A stretch of DNA of 64,000 nt from Gigaspora margarita (Eukaryota; Glomeromycota; Glomeromycetes; Diversisporales; Gigasporaceae). The position numbers and the translations under genes were made by a program. Below are positions 21,111 to 32,760 of the stretch, piece by piece; within the stretch, counting starts at the first letter, position 1; each line of letters opens with the position of its first letter. The notes under the pieces are model-generated. The model was not told the origin of the DNA. It worked only from the letters and a program-made list of their open reading frames with translations, and did not search any database. The stretch lies in NCBI GenBank assembly GCA_009809945.1, contig WTPW01000075.1, forward strand, positions 1-64,000, written 5' to 3'.

Positions 21111-21211
21111 GACCTATGCAAGTATGGCTTTCAGTTTATATAAAATTTAATACTAAAGGTTTTGTAAAATATGTGTACAAGTGATCGTCGGAAAGAGTTG
21201 AATAATATATG

Positions 21212-21970
21212 GATTCTAAATATATTTATTTAGTGCATTAAATTAGAATTAATTAGTAAAATCTTGTGAATTATAAGATTTTATAGAATTTTATTAATAG
21301 AATTTCATAAAATCTTATAATTTGCAAATTTTTATTAATTAATTCTAACTTTATGCACTAAGTAAACTTGTTCAACACCTACAAATACTTTAAATTAGCC
21401 AATTTTTTTTATTTTACTTGAAATTGAAGAGAAGATGCTTAATTTGACTTTTTTAATCAAAAATTCAAAATTATATATCTTTTCTTTAAATTTCAAGTAA
21501 AATAAAAATAATTCTGCCAATTTGATATAATTTCAGGTACTGAACAATGTTTACTTAGTGCATAAAGTTAGATTTTTAATAAGAATTTGTGAGTTATAAG
21601 TTTTTGTAAAATTTTATTAATAAAATTCTATAAAATCTTATAATTCACAAATTTTTATTAATTAATTCTAACTTCTTGCACTAAGTAAACTTGTTCAGTA
21701 TCTAAAATTATATCATTTTGGCAGAATTATTTTAATTTTACTTTAAATTAAATAATAAATGCATAATTTTGGATTTTTGATCAAAAAAGTCAAATTTAAG
21801 CATCTTTTTTTCAAATTTCAAGTAAAATAAAAACAATTTGGTTAATTTAAAGTATTTGTAGCACCAAACAAGTTTACTTTGTGCATAAAGTTAGAATTAA
21901 TTAATAAAAATTTGTAAATTATAAGATTTTATAAAATTCTATTTATAAAATTCCACTAAATTTTATGGTT
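21212..21970. repeat. R3 satellite, right part of the interrupted array
   Basis: A little over two further R3 units, with TTTACTTAGTGCATAAAG near 21551 and 21876 and the GATCAAAAAAGTCA palindrome near 21779. It starts with the second copy of the 16-bp duplication. The last unit is broken near 21970, where an R1 region begins. Confidence 0.85.
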
Positions 21971-22039
21971 TTACTAAATTATACTACTAGTACTCAATAC
22001 TACAATAATTTTTACCAATCAAATATTTTAAATGCAGTA

Positions 22040-22270
22040 TAATGTAAAAATCAGGAGTGATATAAAATTTTGTTGTTTTGCTATTTTTTTCGAAAATATC
22101 TTCTAACTCAAAATTTAATTTATGAAACCATCTTTTTTTTTAAAAAAAACAAACTCCTTATGAAATTTTACTATATCTATGCCTCATTTAACCTTTAACT
22201 ATTAACTTTAACTTAACATTTATCAACTTTATTTTGTTTATTTTTTTGTTTATTTTTTTTTTAATATTGT
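22040..22270 (+). repeat. R1 copy
   Basis: Shows CAGGAGTGATATAAAATTTT, CTTCTAACTCAAAATTT, ATGAAACCATC, a T-run/A-run and AACAAACTCCTTATGAAATT. The telomere-like AACCCTAACCC block is decayed to AACCTTTAACTATTAAC. Confidence 0.6.
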
Positions 22271-22309
22271 TCTTTACATTATACTGCATATTGGTATTTG
22301 AGTACTAGT

Positions 22310-22650
22310 GGTTTGATTTACTATTACTAAAATTTTAATATTTACAAGATTTTACTAATTAATTCTAACTTAATGTATAAGTAAACATATTCAATATCTA
22401 AAAATATATTAAATTGGCTAAATATTTTTTAGTTACTTGTATTTGGAGAAAAGATGATTAAATTTGACTTTTTTAATCAAAAATCCAAAGTTAAGCATCT
22501 GTTCTCTAATTCAAGTAAAATAAAAATAATTTTGCCAATTTGATATATTTTTAGATGCTGATTAAGTTTATTTAGTGCATAAAGTTAGAATTAATTAATA
22601 AAAATTTGTGAATTATAAGATTTTATAAAATTTTATTAATAAAATGAATT
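22310..22650. repeat. R3 satellite unit, truncated
   Basis: A partial unit with TTTTACTAATTAATTCTAAC, AATTTGACTTTTTTAATC and TTTATTTAGTGCATAAAG (22568). It stops abruptly near 22650. Confidence 0.8.
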
Positions 22651-22734
22651 ACTGGTAATTTAGTATTAACCAGTAGTAAAATTCATAGTAATTTCTATGC
22701 ATAATTATATATAGCAAAACAAACAAGAAATTTA

Positions 22735-23240
22735 TAATTTGGTGCACTGTGCACTATAGTGCACTACTATCATAGCAAATATAAATAATTGGAATTAGAG
22801 TTAGAGTTAGGGTTAAAAGGTTAGAAAGCTAGAGTTAGAGTTAAAATTAGGATTAGGTTTAGAATTAATTTAAAATTAGAATTTAAGATAACATTGTGAG
22901 AGGAGCATTATTTATTAAAAGTGCAATAGAGATTATACTAGCAAAATTTTGAGAAGTATAAAAGGGTGCACTATAGTGCACAGTGCACCATTTTTTAAAA
23001 CTCAACAAATAAATACTATATTTTTTATTATTAGAATAAAAGTTAGAGTTAATATTAGATTTAGAAAAGAATATATTATATAGTAAAATTTTATAAAGAT
23101 ATTTTTTTGTATAAAAAAAAGTAGTTTTATAGACAAAATTTTTAGTTAGAAGTGATTGTTTAAAAAATTTATTATTTTTGTTATATAAAATTGTTTTGCA
23201 TATTACATCTGATTTTTTAATTCTAATTGGATAGTAAAAT
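22735..23240 (-). repeat. Inverted-repeat region with minus-strand R1 core
   Basis: TGGTGCACTGTGCACTATAG near 22740 pairs with CTATAGTGCACAGTGCACCA near 22970, forming arms of a ~250-bp element. Between them is a tract of TTAGAGTTAGGGTT type. Directly right lies an R1 core on the minus strand (AAAATCAGATGTAATATGCA reads from 23212 down). The two may be separate elements. Confidence 0.6.
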
Positions 23241-23254
23241 TCATGACTAGTAAA

Positions 23255-23345
23255 TAATAAAATTATCCTAATAAATTTATATAAATTTTTATAATTTATA
23301 AAATTTTATTAAGTAATTCTAACTTCATGCACTAAGTAAACTTTG
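23255..23345. repeat. R3 satellite fragment
   Basis: Only the end of one unit remains: TAAATTTATATAAATTTTTA, AATTCTAACTTCATGCACTA and AGTAAAC. Confidence 0.7.
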
Positions 23346-23349
23346 TATT

Positions 23350-24620
23350 GCCCATGACCATCTATTTTTTCTTTAGATCAGATATCTAGGCTTTTCTAGG
23401 GTTCTTGAAGCTATTAAAATTAGTTTCATATTGGCTCTTTTAAGTTTCTTCATCTTTTTTATTGTATTTAAATTCTTCTAACTATTTGAGTTAGATTTTC
23501 TTCTTTCTTTATCACCATTGATCTCATTGTTTTCAACCTTAATCCATCTCTGTAATTACCACAAATCCTATAATTAGCATCATCCGTTCAGGGTTTTTAC
23601 TCTTCCTTTGGTATTTTTTAGAATATGATATTGCAATTAGTAAGTACTTTCTGTATAAATTTGACAAGGTCATTTTTTTTATTTTTAATTTCTTTTTCTT
23701 TTTCTTTATTGTAGAGTCTTCTTCTATTTCTTTTTAATAGCTTTCTCTCCTTGTTTTGAAGCTTTGAGCTTTTCCTTTTTTGATATTTCTCAATCTGCTA
23801 CTATTTTTATTATAACAATTTGCATTAGATGTGTTGTCTATTTCTTTAGTATGATCTAGCTTGGCTGGTTTTTATAACATCTAAATGCTCTACATTTAAC
23901 CTTTTGGCTTTAGATCTGTAGTTACATTCAATATCTAACTGTTCACTATAACTATTATTTACTATACTATACCCTTCTTATGTATTAGTTATTATGTTCT
24001 TTGTCTATTGTAATTAATCTATAATTGCCTTTATCAAGAACTTTGGGACTACAGAAATCTGTTTACTATCAAGAGGAACACAAAAATTCTCATTCATTAT
24101 TTCTTGCAACTCTACAAGTTGTTTTGGAGTAAGTAATTTAGTGAGTATTGTACACCTTTCATCCAAGTATTTTATATTTGGGCATTTTAAAACAGAATAG
24201 TTTTCCTCTCACATTGAGAACAAGTTGCCATAGGTATCGAGAGTGCACCATAGGGGAAAGCAAGGTTTATTCTACAATTTTTGGTTTTGGATTTCTTTTT
24301 TTATCACGGATTTTTTCTATTTTTTACTATTCACATAAAACAGTTACTTTAGATAATTCATACAGAATCTTAGCTCATATAGAGCAACCTCTAAACTCAC
24401 ACAGTATTATTTTTGCAAATTCAAGTATTGTTCTTATTACAAATTTTATAGTTACTACCAATTGTAAACCTATGAATTGCCTCTCAGAAACCAAGGCTAA
24501 CAATACAACTAATAATAGAGAGTCATATAAGCACAAAAACATGAACTGTGCTATAGTATGTTATAATTATTATTATTTATACAAGTAAGAGAGTTTATAT
24601 TTAGTATTATTTGGCAATTT
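23350..24620 (-). pseudogene. Decayed coding region, minus strand
   Basis: This stretch is less repeat-like than its surroundings. The clearest piece is 24014-24208, an uninterrupted minus-strand frame after a stop, containing CPNIKYLDERCTILTKLLTP and KQLVELQEIMNENFCVPLDS, then VVPKFLIKAIID before a stop. Nearby frames give IPMATCSQCERKTILF at 24190-24240. Many stops separate the pieces, and no full gene can be built. I do not recognise a family. The plus-strand frame 24148-24588 is probably its shadow. Confidence 0.35.
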
Positions 24621-24969
24621 GAAAGAGTTTGATATGGTTTTAGAATAAATTAGAGTGTTCTTTATTTAATATATTGAAATATCATAGCAAACATGCCTAC
24701 AAAGTGGAGCAAATATCACCCATATATATAATAAAATATCTATTAATAAAAAGATATAGCATTTTTGCTATAACTGACTAATCTATTATTTATGTTAGTT
24801 ATTCCATAATTATTATTTATGCTAGTTCTTTCTGATCTGCCATATATAGCAAAAATGGCTAATCTACTAAAATAGCAGATTTTTTGACATTTTGGGTACA
24901 GCTATCCTGACTTTCAATATCTAAAGCCAGATTAGCAGAGCTATTACCAGTATAATGCTTTAGTATAAT

Positions 24970-25420
24970 CTTATGCTAGCTAAAAAGTTTTACCAAAAAA
25001 TAATTATCAAAATTTGCAAATTATCTTCTAATTTTCAAACCAGCTATAAGTGATACAAAATAAAATATAATGACATTACTGTGCCTATATTGGATGATTT
25101 AATATTTCTAAATAAAACATTCTATATAAATAAAAAATGTAATTCCAAATTTGATCAAATTAAGCTTAATCCTGGTTATTAGGCCTTTTGAAATTAATTT
25201 TAACATTATCCTTTTTCTTTTCTTTTAATATCTCTTGGTAAAATAAATGTATTAAAAAGTAAAATTAAAAATAATAAAAAATTCTATATAACTATAAAAT
25301 AATTTAATATAGTGTGGTTTCAAATTGTGAACTAAATTAAGCTTAATTCAAGATAAAATTCAAACCAATTTCCTATGTGTTATTTCAGGTTATACAGCAA
25401 ATATAAAATAGAAATACTTT
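24970..25420. repeat. Dispersed repeat, copy 1 of a pair
   Basis: Matches 38500-38950 in the same orientation at reduced identity. Shared landmarks are TAATCTTATGCTAGCTAAAA or TAATCTTATACTAGCTAAAA, ATTTTCAAACCAGCTATAA, TATTGGAT, and TTATTAGGCCTTTTGAAATT against CCATTAGGCTGTTTAAGTT. Both lead into an AAATAATTTA microsatellite. Confidence 0.7.
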
Positions 25421-25424
25421 AAAA

Positions 25425-25655
25425 TAAAAAAATAATTTAAAATAAATAAAATAATTTAAATAAAATAATTTAAAATCAAATAAAATAATTTAAAATAAAA
25501 TAAAATAATTTAAAATAAAATAAAATAATTTAAATAAAATAATTTAAAATCAAATAAAATAATTTAAAATCAAATAAAATAATTTAAAATCAAATAAAAT
25601 AATTTAAAATAAAATAAAAAAATATAAAATAATTTAAAATAAAATAATTTTAAAA
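25425..25655. repeat. (AAATAAAATAATTTA)n low-complexity tract
   Basis: Imperfect tandem of TAAAATAATTTAAAATAAAA units, ~230 bp. Similar tracts lie at 38960-39080 and 42570-42840, each next to sequence of the same dispersed repeat. Confidence 0.9.
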
Positions 25656-25657
25656 AA

Positions 25658-25734
25658 GTCCTCCGATCAATAGCATAGTGGTTATACTTCAAGAATACAA
25701 ATTAAAAGGTTGTTAATTCAAAATTCCCAGAGAC
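25658..25734 (+). other. tRNA-like relic
   Basis: The order resembles a tRNA gene: an A-box-like TAGCATAGTGGTTAT at 25671-25685, then AAGGTTGTTAATTCAAAATT at 25706-25725 as a weak B box. Length is 77 bp. The ends do not pair as an acceptor stem, so it is not a functional tRNA. It may be a decayed tRNA gene or the head of a tRNA-derived SINE. Confidence 0.3.
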
Positions 25735-26516
25735 AAAATGGTGAAAATTGGTTAGAAAATTAAATACCATGGGAAAACAAAGACCTAGAACTATAGTTTC
25801 TAGTTGGCAAAAATTTTGCCAATTGATTAGTTGCCAACTATAGTTTTAACTAGTCAATTATTCATATTTAGTATTGGCTTGACCAGACCAGTTTGACCAT
25901 TGGACCTGACCCCAATTTGACCAATTTGACCAGTCTGGTCAAAGGATTTGTACTGGTCAAATAGATCAAATAGTATATTTAAATATAATTTTTTTTTTAT
26001 TTTTTTTTTATTTTTTTTTTTAAAGTGAGGCCTTGCTCATATCTTTATTGAGTAATTTATAAAAGAGATTGTTTAATAACAACTACTTAAATTGTACAGT
26101 GACAAATACATATAAATTACATACAAGAATAAAAGCTCAGACTAATTTATCTGTGACCTAAACCTACTAGAGTGGTCAAGACTCATCTAGATTTGAATAA
26201 TTAAAATATGATTATGGGAATACTGTATTTGATCACATTGTGGACCAAATACTAATTTTGCGAATTGCTTGCACTATTGGTGGGCATATGTTGTTATCTA
26301 AGTGTAACTGATCCAGAAGTCCGCAGAGGCAGTGGTAAGTATGTACTATGCGTTGACAGGGTTTAGTCTGAGAAAAGTGATGCATTGATGGTGGTTGAGT
26401 AGAGTTGTGTCTGAGTGTAATGTTGTTAGTCTTCTTCCATTGGGCGAATATGGAACAATATAGCTTCTATATTTGTTCATAGACTTCATCAGATATTTCA
26501 AGAAGGATCTTGATAA

Positions 26517-27041
26517 CTATCTGAGAAGCTTGCTTGTATGGATGTTGAAAGGTTGTAATGATTGGATTAGAGGAGCAGGAATTAGTCCTCTAAAAGTAGA
26601 GAATAGGGAGTAGGGATCTAGAAATGTAGAAGTGGGGTTAAAGGATGGGTGTGTATAGATTACTTGTATAAGGCCAGTTAATTGACTAGGTGATAAGTCT
26701 GTATTTGCACTCTGTATAACTTTTAATATAGCTGAGTAAATAATTGGATTAAGAAGGAAGGTATTTTGGCATGTTAGCCAGTGAGTAGGGGATGCGAGAA
26801 AGTTACAGTGAAAGCAGTTAGGTAAGGGGAATATATTAGGAAATATGCTGTGAAAGTGTGAATAGGTAGGCAGGTTGTTGAGAAGGTTTTTGATTTTGAA
26901 GGATTTGAGATGGTTTAGTTTGGGATTTGTGAAATTGTTGGAACTCTTTTGGTTGTTATTAAAGTAGAGCCAGGTGGCATTCCAATCTATAAAGTGTGAA
27001 AAATGTGCCCACTCTGAGGCACATTTCTGTAAGGACCACAT
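26517..27041 (-). pseudogene. LINE ORF2, C-terminal region after RNase H
   Basis: The 174-codon frame begins MWSLQKCASEWAHFSHF and contains PNCFHCNFLASPTHWLTCQ, a C-x2-C...H...C cluster like the zinc segment that ends many LINE ORF2 proteins. Upstream, 27042-27240 in shifted frames still shows VKAHANNS-like and ADLLARN-like residues that link it to RNase H. It is a separate fragment only because of frameshifts. Confidence 0.7.
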
Positions 27042-27276
27042 TGCAATGATATGTGCCTTGCATATATTTTTAATGAAGCGTCTAGTAGACCCTTCTACTG
27101 GGTGATTCTCCCATTGCAGGAAGAAAGAGGGGTTATAAATGTTGGCATAGTTGAAAAGCAGTTTGTATACACTAGAGTAGTTTCTGGCTAGAAGGTCTGC
27201 TTGGTTGTTGAGCTATTATTTGCATGTGCTTTGACCTTATGCAAATTGAGCTTGATATTGAATGCCTAAGTAATAT

Positions 27277-27640
27277 TTAGAAGTGTATGCCAGATGGGCC
27301 AGGAGTTAAGCTTGTAGTATTTGGAGGATTGTTTAAAAAAGATCTGAGCTTGTTATATTTGGAAATGACAGACTGAGAGTCTGTGAATATATTTATAGTA
27401 GAGTTGCATGGTACTGTTGAGATAGCAGAAAGAATAGCAAGGAGTTCTGCTTTGTATAAGGAGAGCCAGTTTTGCAATTGGGCTGCAAACTTGTGGAAGA
27501 TCTAGTCACCATGAATTTGTGTCCAACTGATGCCCATCAAGTATTGGTTAGTTCTGATATCTATGACGGAACCGTCTGTATAGAATGTGAAATTGTGTTG
27601 GTTAGCATTAGTATATGCAATATGGAGGAGGTCTTGTGAG
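27277..27640 (-). pseudogene. LINE RNase H domain
   Basis: Frame pieces give FYTDGSVIDI (first catalytic aspartate), SLYKAELLAILSAIS (glutamate) and NIFTDSQSVIS (second aspartate) in the correct spacing. One in-frame stop near 27507 lies between the first and second motif. The frame ends at 27277. The domain would remove the RNA strand after cDNA synthesis. The motif set is complete but the gene is broken. Confidence 0.85.
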
Positions 27641-27888
27641 GCAGGATTGTCCTGAAAAAGGTCTGAGGTAAGAGTATCTATAATGTATATTGTAGGAGGA
27701 GGTGGGATAGTTATTGGCTACTTGATTGCAAAGGAGTATATAAGGTCTATATAATTTGCATTGAACTTGAGCTGTTTGTTAATTGATCTCCTACCCAAGA
27801 ATTGGGTAGAATGGGCTGCTGATACCTCTAAAGTGCAACAATTGAGAATCTGATTGGAGTTGAGGTAACAACCTGGACAGCAAGAGCA

Positions 27889-28635
27889 CTATATTGGTAG
27901 TAAGGTGGCTTGGAATAGGTTCATGTTGTGTTGCCAGTATATAATAGAGATTGTGTTAGTTTTACAGAATGTTTTTCGAACCTGTCCAATAATAATTTTA
28001 TTATTCTGAAGTGTAAGCATCCACGACTTAAGAGATTTTGGTATATGGGTTGTCTGGTAGGCAAATAGATTAAAGCCTTGGGGAAATATAGTTGGTGTAA
28101 TAGTTCGCTGCTCATTGTGAGATAGGATTGTATTTTCAAGATATGAAAACCAGAGTAGTTTTTTACCAGTAGAAAGATGTAGAAGTCTAGGAGAAATGTG
28201 TTGCCATGTGAGTAAGGTTGTGTTGTCTACAGAGCAAAGCTGCTCTAAGTATAAGATATGTTTGTGTCTAAGCTGCTGCTTAAAGGTGCTGTATTTGGAA
28301 TGTTTGCTAAGGATACTTTCAAGAGGGGTGCAGCGGTTTTCAATTGTTTGTGGCCATAGGATGTTAGAGTTGGCCTGCACTATGATTTCTATATGGTTGA
28401 GAAGTTGAATAATCTTGAAGTTGGTTGTGTATCTATTGGGACCATCAATTATTGGCTGTGTGTATTGTAGAATATTAGACATCGACCATAAGTTGTTTTG
28501 TAGTTGCTGGAGTCTGATGTGAGTAGTTATACCTAACGTGGAGGTATTGTTGAGTCTAAGCAGGAGATTGCTAATATGGTGTTGCAGTTGTATGTCCCAT
28601 AAGTTATGAATGTTATACAAGTTGTGGTTTAACAA
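27889..28635 (-). pseudogene. LINE ORF2, linker between RT and RNase H
   Basis: A 248-codon open frame beginning MLNHNLYNIHNLWDIQLQHH and rich in Leu, Asn, His and Gln. It lies where LINE ORF2 proteins have a poorly conserved connection between polymerase and RNase H. No motif identifies it alone. Assignment is by position. The plus-strand frames over it are shadows. Confidence 0.65.
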
Positions 28636-28639
28636 TGTG

Positions 28640-30350
28640 CTATTTGGAGTAGATCGAGATATTGTGACTTGTGCTTTGCAATAGTTAGGTATTTGTCTAA
28701 GATTTTATTGCATGTTGATTGGAAAAGTATAATGTTATATAGGCAGTATTCTATAGTTGGGATGATGACTGTGTTAATAACATATGCTATTTGTTTGTTA
28801 GTTATATTTATGGTACTAGCAATATTAGCCAGATTCAGAGCTTCCTCTTGTATTAGTTTGGTTTGGACAGCTTGTTTGTTGTTGATTGTGAACCAGCAGC
28901 CTAGAAATTTGAAGGGCTAGTTCTTTGTGATCGAATTAAGAGCGTGGTTGTGAAATTGTATAGTGGTTGTTGCAGTATGTTTTGTGATGACGATGGATTT
29001 ATCTAGATTGATTTGTATATCTGCTATCTGGTAGAAGGAAGTCACAGTTTCAATAATTTCCTCTAGTTCTTCTCTGGATTTGGTAATTCATAAAGTGTCA
29101 TCCATATAGGCTAACACTGATATGGATGTGTGAAGATGATTTTTGTATGGGTGTGTGAGGCTAGTTTACCATGATGTGGCCATATTGTATCCTGAGTAGT
29201 GCAATAAAATATGGGTAATCAGGGGATCATAATATATCCTCTAGAGGAGTAGAGTAATTGTTTCTCCTTGGTCAATACCATTCTTAACAGAGTAGTGGTT
29301 GGTAAGACCAAAATTGGTAATGACCTGGTTTGTTTGGTCAGAGAAGAGATTCGCAATGATGGTAATTAGTTGTTGGGGCATTCTAATTTTGTGTAGGGAT
29401 TTTTGTAAAAGTTCAAGGTTAACAGAATCATATGCCTTGCTCATATCTTGGGATAGGAGCCAGAGTTAATTGGAGTTACAGGAGGCATCTTCAATAATAT
29501 TGTTGAGTATATGAATAGGTGTAGAAGTAGAGTTTCCTGGCAAGGCGACATAGTTGAATGGTGACAGAATGCTGTGTGTGGAAAGGATATTGCTAAGATG
29601 ATTATTGAGGAGCTTTGTATAGAGCTTTTTGATATGTTCTACAAGACTTATGGGTCTTGTGTTGGCTAGATTGCCATCAAATATAGGTTTTTTGAATATT
29701 AGAAAGATGTATCCCTCTTTCCACTACTTAGATATAGATTGGGATGAGAGGCATCTATTAAGAAGGGATGTGATAGTTTGTATACAGTTTGAACCTGTAT
29801 GTTTTAGCATTTCATAGCTAATTCTGATGGCCCACATGCTTTGTTGTTGGGCAACTGGCTGAGTGTAGAGAGTATTTCTTCTTGACTGAAGCCTTGTAGG
29901 ACTGTAGTATACCAATTGGGATCTATAAAGTGTTTAGGACTATACTCGTATTGCCATTTGGAGTCAAACAGTTATTGGTTAATCTTTTTGGTTGCTGTCC
30001 AGTTGTCGAAGTGTTGTTGTATATGTGCTTTAATAAGGGGTGGGTCTGTGATCACATCTCACTCTGTTATGATATTGTCAAATCTTACTAGGTTCTTGTG
30101 CTAGTCAAGGATGCTATTAAGTATTGAGGTGGGTTTGGTAATGAGCTTAGAGCATCTCTTTTGAATTGAGTCTGTAATTTGTTGTCCAATTTGTTTGATG
30201 TTTTCAATATTATGGGCGTGGTATAGGTTTTTCCATTCATTGTTGGCCTTGTTAATCCAAACTGGTAACTGTTGGTAAGTGTGTGGTAATGGGGGGTATT
30301 TGGAGCTGGCATGCTTGGTTTAGTTAACTAATACTCAGATTAAGGTGATC
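28640..30350 (-). pseudogene. LINE reverse transcriptase domain
   Basis: Motifs in order on the minus strand: DMSKAYDSVNLELLQKSLHK (motif A, 29390-29450), NGIDQGETIT (motif B, near 29250), LAYMDDTL (catalytic YMDD at 29097-29108, followed by a stop where TGG is expected), KFLGCWFTINNKQA (motif E region, near 28900), then TVIIPTIEY. It would copy LINE RNA at a nicked target. At least three stops or frameshifts interrupt it, so it is inactive. Confidence 0.88.
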
Positions 30351-30370
30351 TGGAATAGGCAGGTTCTGGT

Positions 30371-31542
30371 TTAGAGAGAGTTTAGTCTTTTGATAATTTT
30401 ATCTAGTTTCTTGAGGCTCAGGTGCAGATGTGTGGCTATGAAGGAGAATATGTGTTGAAAGTTACACACTGTGTGCTTTTTGTTGGGAATGTGCTGCAGA
30501 GCAGCCTTATTGATACTGGTTTGGATTTTGTGCCATGTGGTCTCAAGGGATTCTAAGGTATTAGTGTCTAGAGATGTGTTGTGGAATCTAAGATTTGAGC
30601 TAACTTGGTTTGTAAAATTTTTCCATCGATTGTTGTCCATAGCCTTATAGTCAAAGACTCTTCTGTAAGTTTGTAACTTGTGCCTGATTTTGCCTTGATA
30701 GGCATATGGAAAGGACCACCTGGATATTAGGATCTTGTGATCACTTTGAGTACATGTATGGGGGTCGTCAGTTTCATAGAAAGTGAAGTATATCAGACAG
30801 GGTGATATGCCCATATGTAGTCAATCTGGCTACTGTATCTCGAACTTTGCTATGTGTTGTTCTGCTTTTGGGTATGAATGGCTAGATTGTACATGTTGTT
30901 GTAGGATAAAAATTGTAGAAGTTTGTATTTAATGGCACCTAAGTGGATATTGTCAGTAGAGGCATTGAAGTCTCTCATGACTATAGAGAGCAGATTAAGT
31001 GATATGGCCTATCATATCCATTTGATAATTTCATTCTGAGTTTCAAGTCGTGCTAAGGAGTTGTCACTTGGAAGGTACGTAGAGATGATGCGAAATTTGA
31101 AGTTATGCTTGAAGAATATATCAATGGCAATTGCATAACCTGGGTATATAGTAATCTTATATATATGGGAAATAAGGTAGTTACTAATCATAATTGCAGT
31201 TCCAGCCTTGGGGTCTTCTAGACAGGTCCAGAAATATGTATAGTGGGCAGTTTTGAATGGTTTGGATATTAGATATTTGTTGGATAGAGATTATTTAGTT
31301 TCAGTTAGGCCAGTAATATGAATTTGGTTCTCAAGGCAGTATTGTTCTCAGACTTGTTTTTTGAGATCTTGGTTGAAGCCCTGAACATTGTGGGTGCATA
31401 TGAACAGGACCAGAGGATTAAGTTGGTTGTGAGTAAAGGATTCTGCATTTGTTGATATAGTGGGTGGAGTTGTTGGTTGGGGAATTAAGGCTAAAAAGGT
31501 TGGTGTTTCTGTTTCTTGAAAAGTGTTAGTTGTTGTGTCCAT
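30371..31542 (-). pseudogene. LINE endonuclease domain (EEP/AP type)
   Basis: The start of the domain is ICTHNVQGFN (31360-31400), followed by ISTYLPSDNS (near 31075), MRDFNAS (near 30970), DYIWAY (near 30815) and TQSDHKILIS (near 30745). These correspond to the N, D and SDH signatures of the exonuclease-endonuclease-phosphatase fold. The enzyme nicks target DNA to prime reverse transcription. Frames are broken between 30815 and 31340. The 147-codon piece at 30371-30814 joins the endonuclease end to the RT. Confidence 0.85.
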
Positions 31543-31827
31543 TATCTTATTAGCTTGTGCCTATTGACAATGTCTTAGCCAATGAAGAGTCAGAATTAGT
31601 GTTGTTGGGTTCTTCAGCTGTTAGAGAGCTAACAGGTTCCTCATTCATTGGTGGGTTGGAGTTGGTGTTGTTGGTTTTCTCTTTCATTGGGGAGTCTAAG
31701 TTCGTGTATTGGGTTCTTTGAGGGTTTGTAGAATACTTGTGAATGTTTGTATTGTGCTAGGTGAGGGGGGCGTGATAGTCTATTTATGCTAAATATGCTC
31801 CATGTTGGGGCAGGTAGAGGGGTAAAT

Positions 31828-32760
31828 TTAGTATAAAGTCTGGATGTTGCCTATCTTAAAGTGCTGCCAGAAGGTTTTCATAGTTGGTATTATTTCCTGT
31901 TGCTTAGTAATTGGAAGTGTTATTTCTATATCATGGTCATCAAGGAAGGTCTTTAGGTTTAGTAGATTATCTGGTAATGGGAGTGTTTGAGTTACTGTCT
32001 GAGGTAAGTCAGCTGATGTTTCTTCTGAAGAGTTTGTTGGAATTTGAATCCACTCATCTGGAAGCTGTGTAAAGTAATAGTATTTGCGTAGTTCTTTTAC
32101 AGTCTCTACTAATTGTTTGGATGTTTGAATTGGAAAGAGAATTGTGATCTCCTCCATCACCTTGTCAAATAGTGGGAGGGCAGGCTTGTCAGTGGGGTTG
32201 GCCTGCATAATATGTTGGGGTAGAGGGAGCTTGATTTTGTAATATGGTGCTACTTGTTTTATGAATTCTTTAGCCTCTTGGTTATCCATAATTGGGAATA
32301 TGAATTTGGTTTTGGTTTTGATTTTACTGGTATCTGATGGCAAGGGCAATTTGATGCTAAAGTAATCATTCGGTAATACTTTGAATTTGTAGAATTCCCT
32401 CATCTCTGCAACTATATCAGCTAGGGGGGTCATTGTCATTGCTGGGTTATATGGGAAGAAACTTCTTACTCTATGATTGAGCTCTTGGTAGGTTGTAGGA
32501 AGAGGCTGGTTTTCAGGGGGCAGATCAAAGTATACACTAGAAATTCTGTTCTCAATTTCATAGTAGTCTGCTAACATCTTTTTATAAGAGCCTACATGGG
32601 GTAGGGCTGATCTGTGTCTAATTAGAAAGTATTTGCGTAAGTTTGCTCTAAGGTCTTTGTAGAGATCTGAAAGTAGAGGAAGTTTTGTAAAGTATGTGCC
32701 TGGGAGTTCTTTAAACTTGTAGATCTTTCTTAGGGTATTGACTACTCCTCTGATATGTGA
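31828..32760 (-). pseudogene. LINE ORF1, repeat-containing part
   Basis: The frame 31828-32577 encodes 249 residues. It extends upstream without an ATG to about 32757, giving more of the same pattern. A module of roughly 60-80 residues recurs: LRKIYKFKELPGTYFTKLPL, MREFYKFKVLPNDYFSIKLP, VAPYYKIKLPLPQHI and LRKYYYFTQLPDEWIQIP. The shared core is (aromatic)(aromatic)-x-F/I-K-x-L-P followed by a second LPLP. I recognise no named domain. In LINEs this position usually holds an RNA-binding, chaperone-like protein. Confidence 0.65.

Larger units (their letters stand above)
20075..21211 (-). mobile_element. Retroposed 1.14-kb sequence with 16-bp TSD
   Basis: Perfect direct repeats GATTCTAAATATATTT (20059-20074 and 21212-21227) flank the insert, which sits inside R3 satellite. 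On the minus strand its 3' end reads ATTAATAAAAAGAGGCAAG and ends in a short A-run: a polyadenylation signal followed by a tail. These are marks of target-primed reverse transcription. It holds no long open frame. Its 5' part has a two-unit tandem, its middle a partial protein-like stretch, and its 3' part a strong purine/pyrimidine bias. It could be a non-autonomous LINE partner or a retrocopy of a cellular transcript. Confidence 0.8.
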
